Below are positions 44,840 through 56,079 of a stretch of DNA of 64,000 nucleotides, piece by piece (position 1 is the first letter of the stretch; the number at the start of each line of letters is the position of its first letter). The DNA is from Ascaphus truei (taxonomy: Eukaryota > Chordata > Amphibia > Anura > Ascaphidae), in the NCBI GenBank assembly GCA_036426205.1, contig CM071568.1, positions 54,559,575 through 54,623,574 of the forward strand, in the 5' to 3' direction. Position numbers and translations under genes: made by a program. The notes under the pieces are model-generated. The model worked only from the letters and a program-made list of their open reading frames with translations. It made no database searches and was not told the DNA's origin.

Positions 44840-46370
44840 ATGTTTGGCAGGCTGTGTCATGAAGCATTAAGCCAAAAGAATGGATCCAAAACATAGCGGA
44901 TTAAAGCACTTTATCAGAAGTGTATTACAATTCCTTTCCATTCTTACATTCCAGACATTCGTTGTCCAGCTCTGAAATACGTGGCTACTATAAGCGTTTT
45001 GTACATTGATGTATTTTCGTAAAAATACACACACAAAAAAAAAAAGGGGGGGGGAAATAAACTTCTAAAACCTACATGTGCTTGATGGATGACCTAAAAA
45101 GTATTTTCTATTCTAATTGTTTTACCATTTCAATTATTTGCAGATTTTATTTTACCATTGCGTCACTGTGCTTTGATGCATGTCAAATGTTAAAATGCAG
45201 CGCTGGCTTGCATCCAAGACAAAAAGGTAAATAGTGTTATTAACTAACTTTCCTACAATTGGTAAAAAAAAATGTTTTACTGCCATTTGAAGCATTAATA
45301 TTACTATGACAAATAAGAGAAAATTTTTGATCCAAAACACAAAAATGTAAGCATCTGGCCATAGGATACAATCATGTTAACAGTCAAGTAATTACCTCAT
45401 AACGTAATATATAGTAGTCACTACCCGAATCACCGAGACCAGTAGGCAAAAAAGTCCTTCATTACACTGATATTTTATTTCAAATTACTCCTACTGTATA
45501 AAATATCTTATATCTTGATAGGTAATCCTATTTTATGACAGGTAAAATGAATATAAGCTCCCAAGCATAGTCACACACAAGCCACCTGAAATACACAACT
45601 TTTCTTCATCCCTTCCCTGAACTATCTAAATACAAGAAGCTTAGGAAAAGTTATCTGCCCAAGTCTAATATTAGTTTGATACACTGAAAACCGTTTGTGC
45701 CTTTGCTATACAGTAGATACTGTATGTGGATAGAGGATGAAAGTGACCAATCCAACTGAGATCAATGAAGTTTTCCCCCATTACTGCAGCTAACTTTCCA
45801 AGGACTAACACAGAACAATCCAGTGACCAGATCTAGTTTGCAGACAGATCATTGGTACAGTAACTCTAGTCTCCCCTGCTCAACTATTTATAATATTACA
45901 TTAAATGGATTAAATCAGTAAGAAGAAAAAAATAAAAGGGAAGCAACATGTCTTTATCCTACCGACAGAAAAATTACATGCAGACTGATTGTAAATACAT
46001 CTGCTGCACCCACAGAGCTTACATGAAAACGCCCCATGCAAATGTATCCATTCCTTAAATAAACAGTGGCTTTATGTTGCTAGGCGCTGAACCAGCTATC
46101 AAAAAAGGTCGTGTGAACACACAGATCCTGTAATAAACCATACAGTAGTAAGGATGGGGGAAAGCAAGCAAGATGTGCACATCCCACCACTAGTCCTCAT
46201 TTTCTGATGCAATAGACAAGATGCCTTTCCTTTCCCACACTGTATATTGACTGCTGAGCAGGACATCAGAGGCCGCACATGACATCTGCAGCTCTGACCC
46301 TGTAGCGCGGGATGGGGAAGCAACTAGAAACGTAGCTAACTTATGCGTTTCATATTGAGCACGTAAATGA
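44840..46370. other. No gene seen
   Basis: AT-rich sequence with short frames and A or G homopolymers (around 45040). Nothing recognised. Confidence 0.4.
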
Positions 46371-46385
46371 TACATTGCTTAGTTC

Positions 46386-46535
<150 letters not shown>

Positions 46536-46899
46536 AAATAATCAATTAAAAAAATGTAAAAAAAAAACCCAGGAAAATAAAGATTTTTTACAATATACTA
46601 CTGTACATATTGTATACATAAAAAAATATATATTGTTACAATATATGTTATAATGTGAATGAATCCTTCACCCGCTATATTGAACTTTGTTTTAAGGAAC
46701 CATTTCATGTACAGTATAGTGCTTGTGTAAGCTGGTAAAACCCACTGTATATGACGTGACTCCCGTCTCACTCAACGTCTTGCAAGTGTCCAATCAGCCT
46801 CGCTAAGGTCGCTGATGGTGAACCACCTCATCTACAATCAAACTACAGCACCTGCACAACATAGGCAATGTGACTGCATGGGGAATGCACATGTAACAT

Positions 46900-47560
46900 C
46901 GCTTGCAGACATCGGATCACTGCAGAGCTGCAGGGGAAGACGACTTTCACAGTCATGTTATCTGCCTGACACAATCATGCTTTTAAAACATGCAGGGGAG
47001 TGAGACAAGAGCAGGCACCTGTTCTGCCAAAATGCAATTCACACTATGATGGTAGAAAGAGGCATGGCACGACTACCCGGAATTTGTGTCTGATGTGTGC
47101 CCCCGCCCCCGGCCCATTCATCCCTTACATACCCAGCAGGCTGACAATTCCTGGAGAAGCAGCAGCAGCAGCAGCAAAGCACAATGTCTCCCTTCCCCTC
47201 ACTGCACGCCCGCAGCAGGAGGCTCACACAATCTTGCAGGATACCTCTTTCCACGGCAGACCCTGTGATGTCTCACACACTGAGGCACCTGAGGGTGAAG
47301 GGAGGGTGCCGTGCACAGATCTAAGTGGGAGGGGGGTAGATGTAAGGAGGAAGAACCAGTCTGTTACAGGGAGCTGCACCGGTCTGTCATCACTGGAGAA
47401 GGAGGAGTAAACTGGTATGAGAGGAAAGGAGGAGTCACAGGAGGCCGGAGATGGAGAGTGATATGAAGCAAAAGAGGAGGCAGATTAGGAAGAGTGTGAG
47501 GGGGCGGGGAGAGGGTGACAGGGGCTATGGGTGGGATTTAGAGGGGAATACTTTTGTTAA
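46900..47560 (-). promoter_or_regulatory. GC-rich patch, candidate upstream region of OSGIN2
   Basis: GC boxes (CCCGCCCCCGGCCC at about 47099 and GGGGGCGGGG at about 47502), a CAG run (47158-47178) and a few CpGs in an otherwise AT-rich area about 9-10 kb upstream of the first coding exon. It could hold the promoter and a 5' untranslated exon of OSGIN2. No exon could be defined, so this is a weak suggestion. The frames here on both strands have no recognised domain. Confidence 0.25.
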
Positions 47561-47569
47561 ACCTGTGTG

Positions 47570-48547
47570 TTTCTATAAAAGGGTTGAGTCCAGCTGCATG
47601 CAGCTGTGTTGCGTTAGGAGGAAATACAAGTTGTTTTTTTTAGGGTGTACTCTGTAATTTGTTTTATATGACCAACTCTAAAATCTTTTAAATATGCATG
47701 AATTAAATAATTACACATTGTGTGCATACTGTGAACATCTCTTGACTGGAAAAGTTCAAGTTGTAAAATAATGTGAAGAGCAACTGAATCCCAACGCATT
47801 CGAAAAATGTAAATACTTACAATTTGATATCATACGGTTAGATAAGAGTGAAAGGATATGGCCTTCACCTAAGAAAGAATGTCTCCTGTATGTCTTATCA
47901 GCACATTATGAAATCAGTTCTGCTGTGAGTTCATACAACTGTAAATTCTAGAATGGCAAGTATGTCAGTGAGAAACAGACAAGCCCGAGTTATAATGTTT
48001 GTATTACAGTACCTCCAACACAATGTTTAGATTACTTTGTTCCAGTGGTCAAAGCAATTTAAAAAGTAGTGGTCCTGTGCCTAGTTTAGAAAAGATCTAC
48101 TTTTATTAAACCTTTGTACAAAGTGTATTGTACAAAGATTTAGTAGTAATCATGTTGTTAACATAAGGGGGAAACACTTCCTAAAACAAGTTGCCTTTTC
48201 TTTAAAAAGAAAGGTAAATAGTGATACTCTGTAAGTAATGATAGCCACAAACTAGCATAAAGAATTTTGATAAAACTGTGTAATTCAGTTCTCATAGTCA
48301 TATTGGTTGTGGAGAGATGTAGATTCATTGCTGAGCTGACACCTTTCATGAATGCACAAGTTCTTCATACTGTATACAGTATATGACATTATAGTGTACA
48401 GCGTTTTCACATATTCACAGGTCTCTTCTTCAACTGGACATCCAGCAATGAATAACAAAAGAAATGTAATCACACAACCCCTTGTTTACAGTTAATTAAC
48501 CACATTTAAGTAATATATTTTGGTTATCAAGTTAAACTTTGATTTAC
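47570..48547. other. No gene seen
   Basis: AT-rich sequence with short frames only. Confidence 0.4.
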
Positions 48548-48564
48548 TTTTAAGAGCATTCTCA

Positions 48565-48566
<2 letters not shown>

Positions 48567-48604
<38 letters not shown>
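48567..48604. repeat. (AT)n microsatellite
   Basis: TA repeats directly before the gypsy 5' LTR; the element probably inserted in or beside it, hiding the target duplication. Confidence 0.9.
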
Positions 48605-48607
<3 letters not shown>

Positions 48608-49329
48608 TGTAGCCGAGTCCCCCTACCCTGTCTCCGGTGCAGGGGAGCTGTTCAGTGGGTTTCTCGGAGCTCCGCGCGATTGGGAGGTGGGGGTGGCCAT
48701 TTTGAGTGTTGCGCATGCGCAGTGCGGCGAGGCACGCATGCGCAGTGGAGGAGGCGGTGGCCATCTTAGTGTAGCTCTGCAGATGCAGCCGCGGAACTAC
48801 AAGTCCCAGAATCCCTAGAGGGAGGGACTGTACCACATGGGACTGCCCAGCCAATAGGATTGTAGCAAGGGGTAAAACAGGATATCCTCCATGTGCAGGG
48901 AGCACGTGCGCCAGTCCTGACGGAGGAGCCAAAGGAGAAGGTAGTGTCCAGGGAGCACTGCTTCCTGCGCTAGGCCTAGATCTTGCCCCTAGGTCCCAGT
49001 TAGGCCCTGAGACACCAGAAGAGGAGTGTTGCAGTCCAGATAGGGAATCTTTCCCTTATTGTTATTTCTTCCCCGGTGACCAGACGGCCACGCGGTGCCC
49101 AGACGGCCACGCGGTGCCCTGCGGCCTGGGACCAGGTCACAGGATCCAGAGACATTGTGTAAGATCCTCCTTCTGGAGCTCACACTGCAAGGAGGATCAG
49201 GAGCCTTTAGGTGAGAAGGGATTTGTGTTGGAGGCCCCGCTACGTGGGACCCACTCCAACTCACAACGCAAAGCAGCACCTGGGTACTGGAGAACCCAGG
49301 CAGGTACCCAACGTGCACCTACATCTACA
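48608..49329 (+). repeat. Gypsy 5' LTR, 3'-truncated
   Basis: Similarity to 57759-58422 begins at TGTAGCCGAG and stops at CTACA (49329). The right copy continues about 258 bp further to a primer site, so this copy has lost that part and the leader. It holds two NRF1-type sites (TGCGCATGCGCA at 48710-48721; ACGCATGCGC at 48734-48743), common in CpG promoters. Confidence 0.85.
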
Positions 49330-50473
49330 ATAAGATGATGGCCCCCCGGCCCTGAATTTTCCAGAAGCCCTACCCACTGGTTGCCCGCTCATTTACCCCA
49401 ACCTACCCATACAGATGGAGGATTTTATTTCCCGATCAGCATCAGTGAGGCCTGCATGGCCATCCCCTGAGAATAGCCCCAGACAGAACTAAGCTAATCC
49501 AGAGTCAGCTCACAGCGGTTGGATTGTGTAGTCGACGCTCGTCCGGAGGCACAGACATCGAGGAAGTATTACAGAGATTGGCTGACCAATTTGCACAGTC
49601 CTCCCAGAGTCATCACTATCGCAAGCTGAAAGCCTTCTCTGGGGTGTGGCATACACCACTGGGAAAAGAGGAGTTTGCAGAGTGAAGAGACCATATGGTT
49701 GGTGCAAGTGCTGCCAAAATGGACTTGCATGGGCGCTATCAAGAGACAGCGAATCGTGTAGTGTCTGTGGCCCCCGGCCGCCAACATATTTCGATTATAT
49801 CATGAGTGCCATGCCAAGGCCGATGCCCAAGCTCTGATTCAGGCCTTAGCCAAAACCTATGGCAATAAGGACGACCCCATTGCGTTGCTGGTCCAGTTCC
49901 ATGCCCTCAAGAATTTCTTCGATGGCTCAACTGGCCCTGTGGACCCTGATCAACAAGAAGGTCATCCTCGTGGCTGGTCTAGATGATTATCGAACTAAGC
50001 AATTCCTGCGGGGAGCATCGCTCACACACCCCCTCGTGGCCAGGATCTGCTGCACTCTCTCTACAGAGAACCCTCCTAACTTTGATGATCTAATGGATTA
50101 AATACAGAATCAAGAGGTCATCCTGCAGTCTCAGAGTCCTAAGACGTCCCGGGAATCATCCAATGGGAGAGTAAAGCAGCTCCATCCAAGAAGTCTAGTA
50201 CGAAGGAGAATCCTGAGGAAAATACTCTCCAGGGTCCTACCCGACAGACCCCCCCAATACCTAGGAGCACGGCACTTAACCCTGGCTTCAATAAGACCTG
50301 AAGCAACCGTTGCTTTAACTACAACCAAGAAGGTAATTTTGCACGGGACTGTCCAAAGTCAGACACTTCCTCCCCAGGAGCCAATGCCTTCACTGTGCAG
50401 TCGGCAGAACATCCGTCCACACCCTCGGATAGTGCCCCTGCGACTAGCCCCGAAAGGAGCCCCAATCAGATGC
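49330..50473 (+). pseudogene. Gypsy gag, decayed
   Basis: Pieces in several frames. 49859-50101 includes LVAGLDDYRTKQFLRGASLT and ENPPNFDDLMD, like the capsid C-terminal part of Ty3/gypsy gags. At 50311-50352 lies a zinc-knuckle relic, CFNYNQEGNFARDC: the first and last Cys remain, but the second Cys and the His have been replaced. Multiple stops. It ends where the fold-back element is inserted. Confidence 0.7.
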
Positions 50474-50497
50474 CTACAATAGAATAAGAGGTAGCGG

Positions 50498-51655
50498 TAA
50501 CAAGGGAGCGGGACACCATGCACATGTAAAAGAGGAGAGATCACAAAAATAGTACAATACTGTAAAGTACAAAAGTGATATTCCTATGAAATTCTGCAAA
50601 GATTATACTCACAAGCAGACAGTGAGTAAAGGCATTTCACACATATAGTGTACACGAACAGTAGTCTCACGTAGAGGGGCGTCTGGGGACCAGGATGGAA
50701 TGGATAGGGTGCACTACAGCAGAGGACAAGAACACACCATAGCGCGAACTGTGCAACAATTTAATACATTAAAAAACACTTCACAAGTGCTCACTTACAA
50801 AGTATAAGAAAATATCAGGCAATAAGGAATCAGAGGTACAGGCATATGATGATCTCACCGCCCCTTCCTCTCCAGGATTTGCGATTAGGTTTGGAATGGA
50901 GACGCTCCGCCACAGGTGCTCCTAATTGTGGCCGCAAGAAGCAACAAACAGCTCGGCGTCTCTCCTCCACGTGTCTTGGTATCTGCCTTGATTCGACGCG
51001 TTTCGTTAGAGAACTAGCTTCGTCAGGAATCTGGCACCCTATCCTACACTTGCTCTTAAATACAATCAATTCGCTCTTCATTGGTGGTGTATAATGGTCT
51101 CTGGTGATGTGGAATTGATGCGCTGCATCTGTGACCACAGTCACCCGGGATACATGATACAAAGCCCATCCAAGATGGCCGCCGTCGGGACAAAAACTTA
51201 CAAACACCTTGTATAACTTTAACAGCCACATTGTCTTAGTGACACAGTGTTGGGATACATGATAGAAAGCCAATCCAAGATGGCCGCTATCGGGACAAAA
51301 ACTTAAACACCTTATATAACTTTATGAGCCACATTGTCTTAGTGACACAGTGTTGGGAATGGACAACAGGTCACAAACCCTCTTAAATTGAGTAGTCAGC
51401 AAAGAAAAGACATTGCATACAGTTAGAGATATACCCAAAATATACCCAAAAACAATGTTTATACAATACTGATAAAAATTTAAAATTAATTCTAAAAGTG
51501 CATTTTGAAAAGAATATAAACATACTTAAAAAATACATACAAATTTCAATTATTGCTACTGTTTAAGATTTTTAATGGTTCACTCTAATAGTTAAATTAC
51601 AAATTTAAAAAATAAAGAATAATATCTTTATTACAATAAAAATAAATAAATAAAA
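50498..51655 (-). repeat. Left arm of the fold-back element
   Basis: Inverted copy of 51960-53343. It has two 105-bp units (about 51150-51357), the minus-strand hammerhead-like motif, and an outer part matching the right arm to within about a dozen bases of the element end. Confidence 0.88.
50990..51031 (-). ncRNA. Hammerhead-ribozyme-like motif (left arm)
   Basis: On the minus strand: GATTC, CTGACGA core, one extra A, imperfect stem II (GCTA with TAAC, one pair lost), GAAA, palindromic ACGCGT, C at the cleavage position, GAATC. Stem I pairs perfectly over 5 bp. Core bases are all intact. Confidence 0.6.
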
Positions 51656-52272
51656 ACTGCTAAAATTCTAACTAATTCTAATTGCTATCCTTGTAGTCCA
51701 ACCAGGCAGCATGTATGAAATAAAAGAGAACAGAGTTAGCAAGCACATAGTATACTTTCGGAAAATATCTTAAAAAGGCCACATATTGACATTTTAAAAC
51801 AGTAAGAAAAACTACAAAAGTCCACAATTATTTCGGGTGATGTATCATGGTCCAAAAGCGTAAAAAGTAATAAAAAGCAGAATGATTTTTGGGACAATAG
51901 ACAAATACCAACCAGTAGTCTATTTATTTGAAAAATTAAAATGTTTATAATATTGGTTGTTGAATTTTTTTTAATTTTTTTTATTTATTTAGTTATTTAT
52001 TTTTATTGTAATAAAGATATTATTCTTTATTTTTAAATTTGTAATTTAACTATTAGAGTGAACCATTAAAAATCTTAAACAGTAGCAATAATTGAAATTT
52101 GTATGCATTTTTTAAGTATGTTTATATTCTTTTCAAAATGCACTTTTAGAATTAATTTTAAATTTTTATCAGTATTGTATAAACATTGTTTTTGGGTATA
52201 TCTCTAACTGTATGCAATGTCTTTTCTTTGCTGACTACTAAATTTAAGAGGGTTTGTGACCTGTTGTCCATT

Positions 52273-52692
52273 CCCAACACTGTGTCACTAAGACAATGTG
52301 GCTAATAAAGTTATACAAGGTGTTTGTAAGTTTTTGTCCCGATGGCGGCAATCTTGGATTGGCTTTGTATCATGTATCCCAACACTGTGTCACTAAGACA
52401 ATGTGGCTGATAAAGTTATACAAGGTGTTTGTAAGTTTTTGTCCCGGTGGCGGCCATCTTGGATTGGCTTTGTATCATGTATCCCAATACTGTGTCACTA
52501 AGACAATGTGGCTGATAAAGTTATACAAGGTGTTGTAAGTTTTTGTCCCGGTGGCGGCCATCTTGGATTGGCTTTGTATCATGTATCCCAATACTGTGTC
52601 ACTAAGACAATGTGGCTGATAAAGTTATACAAGGTGTTTGTAAGTTTTTGTCCCGACGACGGCCATCTTGGATTGGCTTTGTATCATGTATC
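52273..52692 (+). repeat. Tandem repeat, four units of about 105 bp
   Basis: Units start near 52273, 52378, 52483 and 52587 with CCCAACACTGTGTCACTAAG. Each contains GGCGGCCATCTTGGATTGG or a close variant, which holds a YY1-type motif (GCCATCTTGG) next to a reverse CCAAT box. Confidence 0.9.
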
Positions 52693-52809
52693 CCGGGTGG
52701 CTGTGGTCACAGATGCAGCGCATCAATTCCACGTCACCAGAGACCATTATACACCACCAATGAAGAGCAAATTGATTGTATTTAAGAGCAAGTGTAGGAT
52801 AGGGTGCCA

Positions 52810-52851
52810 GATTCCTGACGAAGCTAGTTCTTTAGCGAAACGCGTCGAATC
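52810..52851 (+). ncRNA. Hammerhead-ribozyme-like motif (right arm)
   Basis: Stem I GATTC (52810-52814) with GAATC (52847-52851). CTGACGA at 52815-52821 fits the CUGANGA core. One extra A (52822). Stem II GCTA/TAGC (52823-52826 with 52833-52836) with a 6-nt loop. GAAA at 52837-52840. A15.1-CGCG-U16.1 forms the self-complementary ACGCGT (52840-52845). C at 52846 is the predicted cleavage position. A very short palindromic stem III suggests action as a dimer, as known for some natural hammerheads. The extra A departs from the strict consensus. Confidence 0.65.
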
Positions 52852-53590
52852 AAGGCAGATACCAAGACACGTGGAGGAGAGACGCCGAGCTGTTCGTTGC
52901 TTCTTGCGGCCGCAATTAGGAGCACCTGTGGCGAAGCGTTTCCATTCCAAACCTAATCGTGATTCCTGGAGAGGAAGTGGCGGTGAGATCATCGTATGCC
53001 TGTACCTCTGATTCCTTATTGCCTGATATTTTCTTATACTTTGTAAGTGAGCACTTGTGAAGTGTTTTTTAATGTATTAAATTGTTGCACAGTTCGCGCT
53101 ATGGTGTGTTTTTGCCCTCTGCTGTAGTGCACCCTATCCATTCCATCCTGGTCCCCAGACGCCCCTCTACGTGAGACTACTGTTCGTGTACACTATATGT
53201 GTGAAATGCCTTTACTCACTGTCTGCTTGTGAGTATAATCTTTGCAGAATTTCATAGGAATATCACTTTTGTACTTTACAGTATTGTACTATTTTTGTGA
53301 TTTCTCCTCTTTTACATGTGCATGGTGTCCCGCTCCTTTGTCACATCTACCCACAATGTCCCAGGGGAAAATAAGACTTTCCCATCTTGTCTAGGTTGAG
53401 TGGGTATCGTTTGTTTATTCATTTTAGTTTTATTATATATGTTTATTCCACTTTTTTGGGTTAATTTCTTGTAGTGAGCCCTGGTTACCAGAGGGTGTCA
53501 CTATTTCACTGTTTAAATTTGGATTATTTCTTTGTGGCACTATCTCCTCTTGAGCGCCAACCCTGGTTATTTTCTTGCTACAATAGAATA

Positions 53591-53869
53591 GGACCTGGGG
53601 CCATAGTAAGAGTACTAGTGGAGAGCATCTACTCTTCTGCATTGTTGGACACTGGGTCGCAGGTGACCATCATCTACCGGCTATTTTACGACCTGCATCT
53701 AAAACATCTCCCTATGCAGTCGGCAGAGAAGATGAAATTGTGGGGCATTAGTAGTGAAGACTACCCCATTGATGGCGTGATTCAAGTGCGGTTGGGTATA
53801 CCACAGCTCAATACCAACAAAACCCACCCCATGGAAGTGAAAGCCTTGATATGTCCCGAGCCCTGGTAA
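53591..53869 (+). pseudogene. Gypsy aspartic protease
   Basis: The frame GPGAIVRVLVESIYSSALLD then TGSQVTII holds the retropepsin active site DTG (53648-53656). It continues through LKHLPMQSAEKMKLWGISSE to a stop near 53869. The N-terminus is lost at the fold-back insertion. The linker to RT has further stops. Confidence 0.75.
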
Positions 53870-53999
53870 GACCCAAATTCCCCCATTATACAATTTTTCA
53901 ACCTTTAGAAGGGGCTGAAAGAGATTCCTCCAGGGGGAGTGAGGCACATGGCTGCTGTACCTAACTACCCGGGCTGTGACAAGGCCGACTGGTACTTTT

Positions 54000-55116
54000 A
54001 ATTAGAACCATACCCGAAGAGGACGCCAAGAGAATGTTCAAGGTGGTGTCAGAAATGAAGGAATGGAAGTCTTCACTTCCTCGCCAGTTCAAGGTGACCA
54101 TACAGAATATCTCACTCTGCTCTATACGGTTTGACATCGGTCAAGCACTGGGTCGGATATACCTGGTTACTAAAGAAGAATCCCTGGCTTATGTGAATGG
54201 AGCAACCGTGCGAGAAGCCCCTCCCAGATTGCAGTTCGACTTTGGGTAATCATCCTTGCCAGAAGAGTGGAAGAAACGGCTAAGCGACAAGCTGGCAGAA
54301 AGCAAGGAGGTGTTCTCCACCAGTGAGATGGATGTGGGCTGCAGCACGAATGCTCAACACACGATCCGATTGAACAACACCACTCCATTTCGGAAGCGTT
54401 CCTGACGCATAACTCCCAGAGATGTTGAGGATGTGAGGGACGTCCTGAAGGAGATGGAGATGGTGGGTAGCGTAACAGAGTCCCATAGCCCATATGCCTC
54501 CCCTATTGGGGTGCGGAAGAAGAACGGAACTCGTGCACCTATGCGTGGACCAGTGCACCCTGAACCGCCGCACGGTCCCGGACCAATATACCTTGCCTTG
54601 AAGAGATCTTGAAGTGCCTTATCTGACAGCCAGTGGTTCAGAATGCTGGACTGGAGGTCTGGGTACTACCAGGTAACCATGAGCCCCGAAGACCAGGAGA
54701 ATAGAGCGTTTGTCTGTCCCCTCGGGTTTTACCAGTTCCCCCGGATGCCCCGAGGCATTTGTGGTGCACCTGCAACGTTCCAGAGGTTAATGGAAAAGAC
54801 TATTGGTGATATGAATCCCCGAGAATGGTTGGTCTATCTGGACAATATCATCGTGTTCAGAAGAACGTTAGAAGAAAACAAAGAACGCCTTCTGAAGGTT
54901 CTGGATCGACTTGGAAAAGAAGGCCTGAAGTTGTCTCTGGGCAAATGTCGCTTCTGCCAAACTTTGGTCACCGATGTGAGCAACATAGTGTCCACAGAAG
55001 GAGTGGCAACTGACCCCACTAAGGTCGAAGCCGTGGTGAACTGGTCCAAACCAGATAATGTGATGGAGCTACAATCCTTTCTGGGGTTTTGCAGATACTA
55101 CAGAAGATTCATATAG
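54000..55116 (+). pseudogene. Gypsy reverse transcriptase, catalytic site mutated
   Basis: 54000-54640 is broken by stops (an ATPIGVRKKNGT-type block near 54500 is still visible). 54643-55116 is open: LDWRSGYYQVTMSPEDQENR, FVCPLGFYQFPRMPRGICGA, PATFQRLMEKTIG, and LVYLDNIIVF in place of the YLDD box (Asp to Asn at 54844-54846). It ends with SFLGFCRYYRRFI. Loss of a catalytic Asp makes it inactive. Confidence 0.88.
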
Positions 55117-55254
55117 GGGTACTCAAGCAAGGCCAAAGTCCTCAACAATCTGTTGAAGATCTACCAAGAGGAGCCTCAGCAAAAAGCCGCAACCCCGCAA
55201 ACACCGTTTGGGGACAAATGGACTTCCACCTGTGAGAAGGCCTTCATGGGCTGA

Positions 55255-55700
55255 AGAAGCGCCTGACTGAAGCCCCTGTCTTGGCCTATGCAGACCCAGA
55301 GCAACCATACATCCTGCACGTGGATTCCAGCTTCAACGGGCTGGGAGCGGTATTACGCCAAAAATACCCTGCAAACCTCCGGCTGGTAGCGTATGCGAGT
55401 CGCAGCCTAATGGCGAGCGAGCAAAGCTACCCAATCCATAAGCTGGAATTCCTAGCGCTCAAGTGGGCTATTGTAGATAAGCTTCACGATTATCTTTACG
55501 GGGTCTCCTTTGAAGTGCGAACCAACAATAATCATTTGACATATATTCTGACCTCCGCCAAGTTAAATGCCACTGGCCACAGGTGGTTGGCTGCCCTGTC
55601 TAACTATCAGTTCACGCTGAAGTACAAGCCAGGGCCATTGAACATCGGAGCCAATGCTCTGCCCAGAAGGATTGAGTGCAATGCTAGACAATGGCGCATG
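55255..55700 (+). pseudogene. Gypsy RNase H domain
   Basis: YILHVDSSFNGLGAVLRQKY, YASRSLMASEQSYPIHKLEF, LALKWAIVDKLHDYLYG, then YKPGPLNIGANALPRR. This is the retrotransposon RNase H order (DxSxxGxGAVL, E..ALxWA, KPGxxNxxADALSR). The first region is displaced by a frameshift from RT at about 55120-55280. Confidence 0.8.
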
Positions 55701-56079
55701 GGAAGAAATTCCTGGCCCTGGGATTCGGGCCATGAGCTCCACAGCGGCTATCATGGAGGACAAAGGAGCCTTTTCTGAACTCAGAGTAGCGGACTCATGG
55801 GGTGCCAGTCAAAGGCACTTCCTGCAGCATACTGCCATCTAGAAGGCATGTCCATCATGCAAGATACCATAATGAGGTGGAAGGAATTAGTGATATACCA
55901 GATGCAAGACCCAATGGCCAAAGCCATATGTCGGGCCATCCAAGAAAACAATCCTTCCTTAGTGAAGTGTGCTCATGCCGACACGGTTGTCGTCATCATG
56001 AGGGAATGGGAAGAGTTTTGCATGGGCCGTGGCCTTCTCTACCGGGATGGGGTTATCCTCTATCACAACCATCCCGATT

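Larger units (their letters stand above)
51960..53343 (+). repeat. Right arm of the fold-back element
   Basis: Inverted copy of the left arm, longer because of two extra 105-bp units. Confidence 0.88.
50487..53577. mobile_element. 3.1-kb fold-back element with two opposed hammerhead-like motifs
   Basis: Flanked by a 13-bp direct repeat CTACAATAGAATA (50474-50486 and 53578-53590). The left arm (50498-51655) and right arm (51960-53343) are inverted copies around a 300-bp AT-rich loop. A 234-nt right tail (53344-53577) has no counterpart in the left arm. Each arm has a hammerhead-like motif and copies of a 105-bp tandem unit (two at the left, four at the right). The frames of 147 and 167 codons in the arms are inverted copies of each other and are not genes. 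The long variable-type target duplication and one-sided tail suggest target-primed retrotransposition. Opposed ribozyme-bearing arms suggest Penelope-type terminal repeats. Both are inference. Confidence 0.8.

Noticed and set aside
47000..47410. A 136-codon plus-strand frame and a 71-codon minus-strand frame in the GC-rich patch
   Set aside because: No domain, overlapping on both strands, and a CAG run; more likely untranslated or promoter sequence.
50830..53011. Frames of 147 and 167 codons in the fold-back arms
   Set aside because: They are inverted copies of one another, run across tandem repeats and the ribozyme-like motif, and have no recognised domain.
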